Of a stretch of 64,000 nucleotides of DNA, positions 1 to 10,390 are shown one piece after another; position 1 is the first letter of the stretch, and each line of letters begins with the position of its first letter. The stretch covers positions 594,994 through 658,993 of the forward strand of contig JXTC01000121.1 in NCBI GenBank assembly GCA_002914845.1, read 5' to 3'. The notes under the pieces were generated by a model. The model was given only the letters and a program-made list of their open reading frames with translations, was not told where the DNA came from and did no database searches. This DNA is from Trema orientale (taxonomy: Eukaryota > Streptophyta > Magnoliopsida > Rosales > Cannabaceae). Made by a program: the position numbers and the translations under genes.

Positions 1-689
1 TCGGTCATTTTTTAACGATGTTTGAAAAACGGCCATTTTGCAAACTATGGTCCAAAATTCGGTCATTTAGCTAAAAAAAAGCCCCTAAAAAATGGTGCAT
101 ATATAGGCCATGTTTCTTCTCTGTAAAATTATATATTAAATTGAGTGAGTACTTATGTTTTGCTCGCAATTAAATTCATGCAAGCGCATGCAAGGATAGA
201 AAAGAAAAAGGAAAAGGGACAATACCAAAAACTTCGATGTTGTGGCAAAATATCAATTTTTACCTTTGTGTTTTTTGAAATGCAAAATCGGAATGACATA
301 ATATTCATTATCATAGATTGTTATTGTCTTTTGTCAAAAATTTATCAAAAGATAGCCAAAGTGTTCTTAGTTAAATAGTCAAGTTATAACATACAAAAAA
401 ATGACTTAAATGCTAAACACCTAAATTCGTTTTAAAAAAAAAAAAAATTCAAATAATTCATTTTGTTGGCTGTTTGGTCATATTAACTCATATATAGAGT
501 TAATAGGTGACCACTTTCAACTTATGTTATTCGTGCCATTCAATAAAACACGGAAAATTTAATAATTTTGGTATTTTCTCAGTAGAGGATGGGAAAAAAT
601 AGGGCGTATATACGTCGAAAACTTATATCTATACTATTAACATATAAGTGTCTCTCTGGCTTTAGAGGTTATCAGTGACACGAAAGTAT
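1..689. other. intergenic, no gene seen
   Basis: AT-rich sequence with poly-A tracts. A short reading frame near 145-378 has no recognisable similarity and no coding character. The first 65 bases contain two similar phrases around CGGTCATTT, perhaps the end of an unrecognised repeat. Confidence 0.5.
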
Positions 690-993
690 GAAAAAATTAG
701 CTAGAAGCCACTTTTTTTTCCTTATTAATTAAATCTACCACCATACCACTTTTTTTATGAATTCTTGATAGGTTCTTGATGAATTCTTGACAATCTTGAT
801 AGATTTTTGATGGATTCTTGACAGATTCTTGACGTCGATGGTGATCTTGATGGATTCTTGATGCATTCTTGATGCATTCTTGATGAATTTTTGATAGATT
901 CTTGATTAATTCTCTCCCAAAAGTGGTAAAATCTAATAGTGGTGATAAATTTAGTTAAACATTTGAAAAAAGTGGCAATTGCCTACTTAACCC
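690..993. mobile_element. MITE (MULE-like) with internal minisatellite
   Basis: The element is flanked by an exact 9-bp direct repeat, CGAAAGTAT, at 681-689 and 994-1002. Its ends are imperfect inverted repeats: the left end reads GAAAAAATTAGCTAGAAGCC, and the reverse complement of the right end reads GGGGTTAAGTAGGCAATTGC, both followed by CCACTTTTTT or ACTTTTTT. The inverted similarity continues inward for about 60 bp. A 9-bp duplication is typical of Mutator-like elements. The core (about 759-910) is a degenerate minisatellite of GATTCTTGAT-like units. There is no coding capacity, so this is a non-autonomous element. It lies about 0.8 kb upstream of the ammonium transporter. Confidence 0.75.
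759..910. repeat. degenerate GATTCTTGAT minisatellite
   Basis: More than ten imperfect 10-13 bp units are built around ATTCTTGAT, with variants such as GATGGATTCTTGAC and GATGCATTCTTGAT. The array occupies the centre of the inverted-repeat element at 690-993. Confidence 0.8.
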
Positions 994-1810
994 CGAAAGT
1001 ATACAACTAAAGTACTGAAGAAATTAATTAATGCAGGACCTGACGTTCATGATTTTGGCTTCTCTTCGCTTGAAAAATGCGATTTATTGATTGGTTATAA
1101 GTGCTGCACACGCAACATGAGGTTTATAAGGTTATGGACAAACTTCGATACAACCAATTAATGGAACAAACTAATTAACCTAGTAATTTAACAGTTAATT
1201 ATATTGCATTTTGTGGCCAATAATTAAAAGATACGTACGATATATAATCAGCACAAGTACGACCGTAGCCTCATAGATGACAAACTCAAAGACACGACTT
1301 TTCCACTATAATGAACTGATGAGTTCCCTAATATTAAAAAGGAGGAAAAGAAAAATGCGATTCATTATAATTTATATTTTAAGAGCACGTTCCAAACACA
1401 AGATAATTACAAAACGCAGCGGCTAAGATACCCTTAACAAGTTACGTACTTGAGTTATAATTCTTTCTTTGTCCAGTATTAATGTGCCCAGTGGAATTTC
1501 CTCAATCGGTCACACTATTATATTTTAAGCGGTCAAATATAAGAGTTTAAAGGTTGTAGCCAACAATTGGCAACAGAGGCGCCGGCCCTAATGTCAATTC
1601 ATCATTCTACTTGTCCATGCAAAAGCATACAAAAACTGTCGTGTTATCACTCTACCCCTTCTACGTACTTACCATAACTCATTGACAAGCTGCACCAATT
1701 TCATATATAATAAGGTCACCTGTGTTAATATATTGTAAACCATAAAATTAATCAAAGTAACCGAAGTAGTTATACATTTAATTAGCTAGACTTTAATTTT
1801 TACGTTCCTA
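994..1810. other. upstream region of the ammonium transporter
   Basis: AT-rich promoter-side sequence with no gene. A TATA-like stretch (TCATATATAATAAGG, around 1701-1715) lies about 100 bp before the ATG and is a plausible core promoter. I saw no further regulatory site that I could support. Confidence 0.4.
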
Positions 1811-3935
1811 ATGGAGCTTCCAACAAACCTTAATCCGGACGAGGCGAGCCCAGCATGGATGAACAAGGCGGACAACACATGGCAGCTGACCGCGGCCACG
1901 CTCGTCGGCCTCCAAAGCATTCCGGGCCTCGTCATCCTCTACGGCAGCATGGTAAAGAAGAAATGGGCAGTGAACTCAGCCTTCATGGCCTTCTACGCCT
2001 TTGCGGCGGTTCTAGTGTGCTGGGTTGGGTGGGGTTTTCGCATGTCGTTTGGCGAAAAGCTTGTCGTTTTCTTGGGGAAGCCGGCGGTTGCCTTGGACGA
2101 GAAGTTTCTGCTAGGGCAGGCGTTTCTGGGGCTGTTTCCGACGGCCACGATGGTGTTCTTTCAAGGCGTGTTTGCGGGGATCACGTTGATTTTGGTTGCA
2201 GGCGCTCTGCTGGGGAGGATGAACTTTCGTGCATGGATTTTGTTCGTGCCTCTGTGGCTTACGTTCTCCTATACTGTGGTGGCTTATAGTATATGGTGCC
2301 CCGACGGGTGGTTGGCCAAGCTTGGGGTCATTGATTACTCTGGTGGCTTTGTCGTTCACCTCTCTGCTGGTGTAGCTGGTTTCACTGCTGCATTTTGGGT
2401 ACGTAACCTTGGGAGATTATCTTCTTACTATGTCAAATTCTTTGTTGATCATTGATCTTAATTTTTCGGGTGACTAAACGTTATTTGAAATTCGTAATTA
2501 CAATCTAATTAGTTCACTTGAATCACCAAAATAAGATAAAGTACTATGAACTACAACTAATTTTGTAAAAAATGGCAAAGCTACGATTCACATATATTTC
2601 ATTATTATCTAGTAACATGATGTTAAGTTATATTTATAACTTTCGAGTACATAAATATCATTATTTAAATTTATTTAAAGAGTGATGCTACTCCTCTGAA
2701 TAGTATCATCTTACCTTGTTAATATTTAAACGGTGTTTTTCTTTTAACTCGCCACATAAACTATCACACAGTTACTGTTTTTTATATTAAAATTGTCATG
2801 ATTATTTAAAGATTTTGTCTTACCAAAATTATTCATGACAACGTCACAAGCAGTGAATTCCAGAAACTTCAATATTTTTCAATCCAGCATTTTCCCTCTA
2901 ATTTTGCTTATGTTAGCCAACATTATTTCAACATATTTGACCTTTGAGCTGAGGTGGCTGATTGCGTGCACATTCAGGTGGGGCCCAGAACAGAAAAGGA
3001 CAGAGAAAGATTTCCACAACCAAACAACATCATCCTGATGCTTGCAGGCGCAGGCCTGCTCTGGATGGGCTGGACCGGATTCAACGGCGGAGATCCATTC
3101 GTTGCAAGCACAGACGCATCTCTGGCCGTCCTCAACACCCACGTCTGCGCCGCCACCAGCTTGCTGACGTGGCTCGCCCTCGACACGTTCTTCTTCGGCA
3201 AACCCTCTGTGGTTGGCGCCGTACAGGGCATGATCACCGGTTTGGTCTGCATCACTCCCGCCGCAGGTAAATTTACCAAACTACCCCTCAAAAAAGAAAA
3301 TTTCTCAGTAGTAACCTCTGTATTTGGGGGAAAAACACGCAGGAGTGGTTCAAGGTTGGGCGGCCATTATAATGGGGATCGTATCAGGAAGCGTACCGTG
3401 GTACACGATGATGGTGCTTCACGACAAGGTGAAGATCTTGAGACACGTGGACGATCCGATGGCGGTCTTCCACACCCACGCCGTCGCCGGAACCCTAGGC
3501 GGCATCCTCACCGGCCTCTTCGCAGTCCCGAAGCTCTGTAGGATCTTCTACATGGTTCTGGACTGGGAGAAGTACATCGGCCTGTTGTACGGGCTCCAGA
3601 GCGGTCGAACTTTGGCCGGGTTTCGCCAGATCGGCCTCCAATTGGGAGGCGTTCTCTTCGTGATCGGCTGGAACGTGGTGGTCACCAGCTCGATCTGCCT
3701 GTTGATTCGGCTGATTGTTCCGCTCAGGCTCGATCACGATGAGTTGCAAATCGGCGATGGCGCCGTCCACGGAGAAGAAGCCTTCGCTTTTATCGATAAG
3801 GAGAGGGCGGGGTTAGAGAACGCGGAGATGAACAGGGCTTATGGTTTTGAGAATTCGAAGATGAATGTGGCTTTTGATGTGGAGGAGAACTCGTCCATGG
3901 CGTCCAGATCGATAAGTGAGGTTCAATTAGTGTGA
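1811..3935 (+). CDS. AMT3: ammonium transporter, AMT3-type (AMT2/MEP-like clade)
   Basis: Plasma-membrane ammonium transporter or channel of the AMT/MEP/Rh family. Three exons: 1811-2398, 2978-3266 and 3343-3935 (introns 579 and 76 bp, GT-AG), 489 codons plus stop. The start is the ATG giving [16 protein letters not shown], the usual N-terminus of this clade. About eleven hydrophobic segments are present, with family phrases [32 protein letters not shown] and [12 protein letters not shown]. The twin pore histidines are present: His183 in VVHLSAG and His338 in FHTHAVAG. The cytosolic tail keeps the [15 protein letters not shown] region and then extends into a polar tail ending EVQLV. The reading frame is intact across all three exons. 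Sequence resemblance is closest to poplar and rice AMT3 proteins, many of which are linked to mycorrhizal or tissue ammonium transport. That role is inference here. Confidence 0.95.
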
Positions 3936-4224
3936 ATTATGATGATCGTGATCTGTACGATTGGATTGGATTTCAACTTTTAGATATTTTCTTCTCTTTG
4001 ATGTCGTTTTGCTGCAATGAAATGAAACGTCGTGCGCTTACTTAACCTCAATGGTAACACCAATTAAGTACCAATTAAGTTCTGAAAATTTGGACGGTAT
4101 TCCTCGATGTAGAAAATTTTGATTAATTTTGAATTTCGATGAAAATTTGATGAAAACTCTTTAATAATTATCTCCGAAAAATAACTCAATACTTATTAAT
4201 AAGACATCAAAAATTTTGATGTCA

Positions 4225-4568
4225 TGATTTTCGATTCTAATTCTATGAATTTCGAGAATTTACTAAATTTGAAACGAAAAAACTCAAAAATTATCGAACA
4301 TTTTGATGAAATTCAATGTTGGTTCCATAATTTATTCAGAAAAAATAAAATAAAAATAACTCGATGTTTTTCGATAGTTATTCGATTAAAACCACTGTAT
4401 TTCGATGGACCATCAAATAATAATTAAATAACTATCGAAAAGTATCGAGCTAATTCTATTTTACTTTTTTTGAATAAATCACCGAGTCAGCATCGAATTT
4501 TATCAAAATTTTTGATGATTTTTAGGTATTTTACTCCAGATTTAGTAAATTCTCAAAAATTGATTCAA
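4225..4568. mobile_element. foldback (inverted-repeat) MITE
   Basis: The left arm (about 4235-4390) and right arm (about 4410-4562) are close reverse complements. For example, GAATTTACTAAATTTG on the left pairs with the complement of AGATTTAGTAAATTC on the right, and the TTTCGATAGTTATT region near 4370-4383 pairs with AATAACTATCGAAA near 4427-4440. The element would fold into a hairpin of about 150 bp. The ends and any target duplication are uncertain. Confidence 0.65.
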
Positions 4569-5681
4569 ATTCTTTTTTTTTTTCTTTTTTTGCTGCAAAT
4601 TAGTCTCGAAATACCTAAAAATTCATATTTAAAATATTTCTAATACTACCCATAATATTCAAAGATGAAAATTATTTACCTATTTGAAGAAGAGACATAA
4701 AAGAAGAGAAAAAGTATAAATAAAATATGTTAGAGGTAGATAAGTCTTTTTAAGGTTATAATCATATTTTTTGAAGAATTTTTGAGGAAGTGATATGGTT
4801 ATAATTGAAGCATATTTAATGAAATTTCTCCTCAGTTTGAAAACCAAAATGGTTGACTAAATCAGACGTGTAAAATTATAGTAGTCTAAGAAAGAAATCC
4901 ACATTTAGGTAGTTTTGTCGATAATTTTTACCATTGCACTATCCTACTAAGTTTAAATATGTAATCAGTATTCTATTAAAAAATATATAACTATAATCTA
5001 ATTTAATTTTGTAACTCACTATCTATTTCATATAAATTCTAACATAATCAAAAGTCAGATAATTTAATCTAAATTAAATAAATAACCAATAAAACTTTAA
5101 AATTTTATCAAGAAACTTTAAAGTTTAAATCAGCCAACAACAGTGTACCACTTGTCTTAAAACATAAAAACAAAATAAATAAGTTATAATACCCAAAAAA
5201 ACAGTCGCAAGATTATTAAAGATATAGGCGAAAAAAAAGGAAATCATATATATGAAGTTTATGCTGATTTAATGGATTTTATTTGATCGATTTGACAGTC
5301 AGTTTGATGGTTTAACACCCTAAAATCGTTTAACCAAACCGACTAACAAAACATGCTTTTGAAACTGACAAAACCAACTAACAATCTAGATAAATTAATT
5401 AATTTGGTTTCGATTGGTTAGTTTTCATTATTAATTAGTTTTTTTTTTTTTAACACTCTCAATCAAAACAAACAAATTTTTGAAAAGGAAATAGAAAAAA
5501 AAAAAATTAATGTCTAATTTATATTGTAAATCTCCAATAGTTGTCTCATAAAAAAGTGAAAATGGGAGAAATAAAAATAAAATAATGTTTATGTAAATAT
5601 GTTGTTTCATGAAAACAAAAAAAAATTGTTTATCTACATAAACAAAGTCAAATCAATGTTTACCATCACGTAAGTAATCTA

Positions 5682-5797
5682 AACCAGTGTACCATCTTCT
5701 TCAAATAAATAATTTAAATTAGAATAGTATCATTGTTTCAACCAGTGTACCATCTTCTTCAAATAAATAATTTAAATTAGAATAGTATCATTGTTTC
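5682..5797. repeat. 58-bp tandem duplication
   Basis: Two essentially identical 58-bp units in direct orientation (5682-5739 and 5740-5797), each beginning AACCAGTGTACCATCTTC and ending with CATTGTTTC. The lack of divergence suggests a recent duplication or an assembly artefact. Confidence 0.9.
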
Positions 5798-6199
5798 TGC
5801 CAACAACAATAGTTGATGAGCTAAAAAACTCAAATCAATATCCATGAATAGTGTAAATAATTTTATTTAGAGTGTTTGGACTATTAGATACTAAATGTAA
5901 TATGAACTATTATGTACTAAATTTAATATGAGTATCAACACATACTAACACATTTGATTTCAAAAACTACTTTAAGGTATGTTTTAAAGAAACTAAAACT
6001 AAATCTACGCAATGGAAACTCTATTTATAATATATTGTAAGTATCAAACTTACCATACAAAATCAATATGGGACAAAAAGTTGAAACTTCAAGAGAAAAT
6101 AGATTGATCTATTTTTATTAAAAAAAAAAAAAAAGAACTTCATTTTAGTAAATGTAACAACTTTTCTTCTAATAGATAGAGATATTATAAAAGCTATCT

Positions 6200-7275
6200 C
6201 TTTGAGTTTGTTGAACCAGCAAGATTGTTTGATATAGCACTACGAGGAGAAAGGTACTCGATTCGTAGTGGTTATAATTTGGCTCTACAAGAATATATCA
6301 ACTCAGTGGGTTTTAACTCTACCTCAACAAACTGATGGTAGAAGAAGTTTTGGAAGACCGGTATCTCACTCAAGATAAAGTCTTTATTTGGCATGCATTT
6401 CATGGGGGCCTACCATCATATACTAATCTAATCTGCAGGAAGCTTCATATTGATCCATGGTGTGCTTAGTGTGGTGGGGTGGAATCCACTTACTACGCTT
6501 TATTTTTGTGCCCGTTTGCAAAAAATATTTGGAAGGTGGTAGGTTTGTGGGATACTATCAAAATGGTCCCTCACGACCAAGTATCTGATGGTCTGATGGG
6601 TGTTTTCAATTCGGTTTCTTGCAAAGGCTTTGAAAAATTTTACGTTCTCCTTTGGTGCATTTGGAATGACAGAAACCAAGTGGCGCATGGTGGCATCTCA
6701 AAGTAAGCATATCCGGTGATTTCCTTTATTGAATCCTTTAATGTTGAGTTTCATAACTCTCGGGACCCTCTTTTGACACCGCCGATATCTCTTTCACCTT
6801 CTGAAACTTTTTGGTCAGTGTCACCTTATAACCAACTCAAATTAAACATTAATGCAGCAGTTAAAGCTAGAGATGGTTTTATTAGAATAGGCACAGTGAT
6901 TCGAAACCACAACAGTTAGGTTCCAGCAACATTGTCGAAAAGAAGTTCTGGTTGCCTGAGTGTAAAAGCTACAGAACTTATGGCCCTCTGTGAAGGTCTC
7001 TTCTTTGCTTCTCGAACTAATCTTCAAGTCTCCATCATCAAATATGATGTTTTAAGAGTAATTAAGGGTTTAGATTTGATTTCTCATTTAGCTTCATTAG
7101 CTCCCATTTATTTTGATGTTAATGGGAATAAAGTGGCCTATTATTTAGCTAGCTTAGCTTTATGCTATACTAGAGATATGCTCTGGACTGATTGTATGTC
7201 GTTGGCTATTTCTTCATTCGTTTTGAACGATTTTTTCTCTTAATATATGATCGTCTTTCCTTCAAAAAAAAAAAT
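6200..7275 (+). mobile_element. decayed LINE (non-LTR) 3' end: zf-RVT and RNase H
   Basis: Broken coding remnant of a plant LINE-like retrotransposon. Around 6248-6310 the translation reads RGERYSIRSGYNLAL, the usual segment after the reverse transcriptase. Around 6390-6700 comes the zinc-binding reverse-transcriptase region: FHGGLPSYTNLICRKLHIDP, then ESTYYALFLCPFAKNIWKVV and LLWCIWNDRNQ. Around 6800-7240 an RNase H-like domain follows, with KATELMALCEGL and GNKVAYYLASLAL. In-frame stops (for example within PWCA*CGG, and at 6917-6919) and frame changes show it is dead. The expected first catalytic Asp of RNase H appears as Asn in LKLNINAAV. A short A-tract at about 7265 is compatible with a 3' poly-A tail. 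The reverse-transcriptase core and 5' end are absent. Confidence 0.85.
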
Positions 7276-8280
7276 TCGCAACTTTTTAACCTGACCCAAA
7301 TTCTTTTAGCTTCCTTCTCTGATTGCTTTCTCGATCTTTGCGTATTTCTAGGCCATGCACAACTGAATAAATCTAATTGAGATGTCCTCCTCTTACATCG
7401 TCACCTAGACCTAAACCACATGGTAGGCTCTTAGGCCATTTCTAGTCTATCGATGAGATGAGACTTAGATATCCAAATAGGGGAAGGAGAAGGAAGCATA
7501 AATTCCAAAAGCAGTTATAGTTTAGAGATTTTAGTAATAGATTCCTCTTAAGTGATTTAATGTGATTAATGGAAATATGAGGGAGATCTTCTTTTTGATT
7601 CAAAATCAGATTCCCAAATGATTCAAATATGTTTATTATTTTTGATTTAAAATTATTTGTCATTTTAATTTTACGTTTCTATGTAATTTCCTTTTTTCTG
7701 AAAAAAAGAAGTATTTTCATTTTTTATTTATAATCTAAATCAAAAGAAATTTAGAAAAACCCATTCAAAGAAGGTAACTCTGTTGTTTTACTATTTAAAT
7801 ATAAGCATTGGGTACATATTATTCACAAAGATTCTAAATGTCAGGGTATTAATACGCAAAAAATCGAAAATTGTGTTGGCTTTTTTTTTTTTGAGTGAAA
7901 AAAGTGTGTTAGCTTTTACAGTAAAATAATTTAGGTACTTTTATATCATTATCCCTTAATTTTATGTAATAAGTTATCGGTTTCTATATTAAGGATATTA
8001 GTATATCAATTTAATCTTATGTATCAATATAATTTTGTATACCAAACTATAATTTTTTGTATTAATATATCAATGCACCTATTTTTTTATATTTGAATAT
8101 ACCTATATATTAATATACGCTATTTTTTTAACCTATCTATAAGTATTTTTTTAGCCATTGAATTATGATCTAATGGGCACCATAATTTGAGTAGTTAGAA
8201 TAAAAATAATAAAAATAAATACACATTATTTAATTTTTAGTGTGTGATTAATTTTAATTAGATAAAGGAATTCCGTACAA
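7276..8280. other. intergenic, AT-rich
   Basis: No gene is supported. It contains low-complexity TATATCAAT-rich sequence (about 7990-8110) and, at 8118-8240, a dispersed repeat related to 53221-53341. Confidence 0.5.
8118..8240. repeat. dispersed repeat, copy 1
   Basis: Shares with 53221-53341 the ordered blocks AACCTATCTATAAGTATTTT, TTGAATTATGATCTAA, ACCATAATTTGAGTAGTT and ACACATTATTTAAT, with scattered substitutions. Both copies are in the same orientation and non-coding. Confidence 0.55.
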
Positions 8281-8458
8281 GAGGAGTGCTAGCAACACTC
8301 TCTTTTACACTCTCTTTTGCAATCTCCTAATCTCACTGCTTGACACGTGGAATCCACTATGATTTGTTGTATTATTAAAATATTAAACTGGATGGTGGAA
8401 TCCACGTGTCAGACATTGAGACTAGAGAGTGTCCAAGAGAGTCTCCTTAGTATTTCTC
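8281..8458. mobile_element. MITE with 10-bp target duplication (MULE-like)
   Basis: Bounded by the exact direct repeat TTCCGTACAA at 8271-8280 and 8459-8468. Terminal inverted repeats: the left end is GAGGAGTGCTAGCAACACTC and the reverse complement of the right end is GAGAAATACTAAGGAGACTC, both continuing into TCTTNNACACTCTC. Internal arms include GACACGTGGAATCCAC and its complement GTGGAATCCACGTGTC. 178 bp, non-coding. A 9-10 bp duplication points to the Mutator superfamily. Confidence 0.8.
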
Positions 8459-8769
8459 TTCCGTACAAATAATATCTACTAAATTGGTGTCCATTAATAT
8501 ATCATATAATGAAATTGTTATATCCGACCATTTAATAATAATGCTTTGAAAAGCAACTTTGCTAAAGACTGACCGAAAATTCGGCTATTTTGCCCCCTAG
8601 CCATAAAAGAAAAAGAAAAGCGCATCCCTCGAATTTGGAAAGAAGTCCCTTGCGACACCGGACACCGCGTCCCGCCTTTACCGGTCCACACTTTGCCATT
8701 TATTTATTTATATTTTTCCTTTCGTGGAAGAAGTCACTAATTATTAGTCAAAAGGATTTTTATTTTTAT

Positions 8770-8941
8770 GGGGATGGCTACGGTAGGGGCGTCCCTACGT
8801 AGGGTCATGCCTTAATTATCGTTGGATGGGAATCTGTGGGGAATAACGGGAATCTGTGGAGAATCTATTTATATACAGATTCCCATCCAACGATGAATAG
8901 ACAGGGCCCTACGTAGGGGCGCCCCTACTGTAGACGCGCCC
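8770..8941. mobile_element. hairpin MITE with 9-bp target duplication, copy 1
   Basis: Flanked by the exact 9-bp repeat TATTTTTAT (8761-8769 and 8942-8950). The whole 172 bp folds back on itself: left end GGGGATGGCTACGGTAGGGG, reverse complement of the right end GGGCGCGTCTACAGTAGGGG, followed by GCGTCCCTACGTAGGG or GCGCCCCTACGTAGGG. Inner arms are CGTTGGATGGGAATCTG and its complement. No coding capacity. A related copy sits at 9726-9881. Confidence 0.85.
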
Positions 8942-8950
8942 TATTTTTAT

Positions 8951-9725
8951 TACATTAATAACTCTAATTATACAACTCTAACGCCTGAATTTTTAACTTA
9001 TACAATAATAGTCAATGAATTATATAATTATTATAATAATAATTTTTTTGTCACAGATTGTTAAATATTTAACAAAAAATAAGTCATTATAAATCACACA
9101 ATTTCGTAAATAAAGTCAAGAATAAGATTAAAATTTTAATTTACATAATAAATTACAAAAATTTATATAATTATTGCAGTAATAATCATTTTTTTTCCCA
9201 CAAACTTTTAAATTTTGAACAGAAATGAGTTATATGCAAAGCATACAATTTATTAACAATAGTTGAGAACGAGATTATGAGTCATTGAAGTAAATAACGC
9301 ACAATTATATATTTTGTTCCCGACTATTTTTCATTGAAAAAATTTAACAAGTTATAATAAAAAGGACTATTATTATAACAATTGTATAATTCAAGACAAA
9401 TAAGTTGAAATTTTGATAGCTAAATAGTATAATAAATATAATTCAGAGATTAACCCTCTTTAAAATGAAAAAGTCGCTAATCTTGTCGTGATTTTAATTA
9501 TATATTTCGTAATCCCTGTTTTTATTTTATCCCTTTTACTCCTTTACTTGACAATTAAGTCTTACAGTTTCAAAAAAAGAAAAAAAAAGTCTTTTAATTT
9601 CGACGTGACTTGATTTTAATTCATTAATCTCCAAGTTCAACACTTAAATAATTTTTTTTGTTTCCAAAAAAAAAAAGAAAAGAAACACTTCAATTTTTCG
9701 TTTTTTTAATAAGAAAATAATAATA
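8951..9725. other. intergenic between two MITE copies
   Basis: AT-rich, with A and T homopolymers, and no gene supported. Confidence 0.5.
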
Positions 9726-9881
9726 AGGGATGGCTACGGTAGGGGTGTCCTTACGTAGAGTCATGTCTTAATTATCGTTGGATGAGAATCTATGGGAATA
9801 ACGAGAATCTGTAGAGAATATATTTATATATAGATTTCCATACAACGATAGACAGGTCTACGTAGGGCGCCTACTGCGCCC
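9726..9881. mobile_element. hairpin MITE, diverged copy 2
   Basis: Clear relative of the element at 8770-8941. It starts with GGGATGGCTACGGTAGGGGT, then ATTATCGTTGGATGAGAATC, and ends CGTAGGGCGCCTACTGCGCCC. It is shorter and more mutated, and no target duplication remains visible. It ends about 170 bp before the start codon of the EF-hand gene, so it lies in that gene's proximal promoter or 5'UTR. Confidence 0.8.
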
Positions 9882-10052
9882 AATTGATATTTCCTAAAAA
9901 TCAAAGCGCCAATAGAAGGCGATTCCATTCCAAGAGTTTGAAACACAGAGAAAACAACAAAACCCAAAAGAAACTCTCTTACCTGATCAAAATCCAAGTC
10001 AACCATACCTTCATACTTCTCTTCTCTCCCTCTGAATTCTCAAACTGCAAAA

Positions 10053-10352
10053 ATGTCCGACGGAGCCTTAACGGTCCTCGATGGGACCCACCTCGCGGCC
10101 CTCCACGTCACCCTTCCGGAGTCTGACGCGGCACTGACCGGGGCTCAGGTCCTCGACCTCGCCGATTCCGCGGTCTCCTCTTCTCTCTTCGCTCTCTCTC
10201 CGCCTCAAACCCTCAGGTCCTCTGCTCTCCAGCGCATCAACATCCCCAACGACGACGTTTTCCGTCGTACGGAGCTCGCTCCTCAACAAGCTTCCCAGAC
10301 GATCAAGCTCTACATCGCCGCGATCGCCGATGTTTTGAAAGGTATATCACCA

Positions 10353-10390
<38 letters not shown>

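Larger units (their letters stand above)
3936..6190. other. intergenic, repeat-rich
   Basis: No gene is supported. The interval holds the 3' flank of the ammonium transporter, a foldback element near 4.2-4.6 kb, a 58-bp tandem duplication near 5.7 kb and AT-rich sequence with poly-A and poly-T runs. The reading frame at 4224-4427 is an artefact of the foldback arm. Confidence 0.6.

Noticed and set aside
759..910. Repeat array considered as CRISPR
   Set aside because: Units of 10-13 bp are contiguous without spacers, in a plant nuclear context; it is a degenerate minisatellite.
2111..2359. Minus-strand frame opposite the ammonium transporter
   Set aside because: Overlaps a strongly supported exon and has no domain of its own.
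4224..4427. 67-residue open frame
   Set aside because: It lies on one arm of a foldback element, is Ile/Lys/Asn-rich and has no similarity I recognise.
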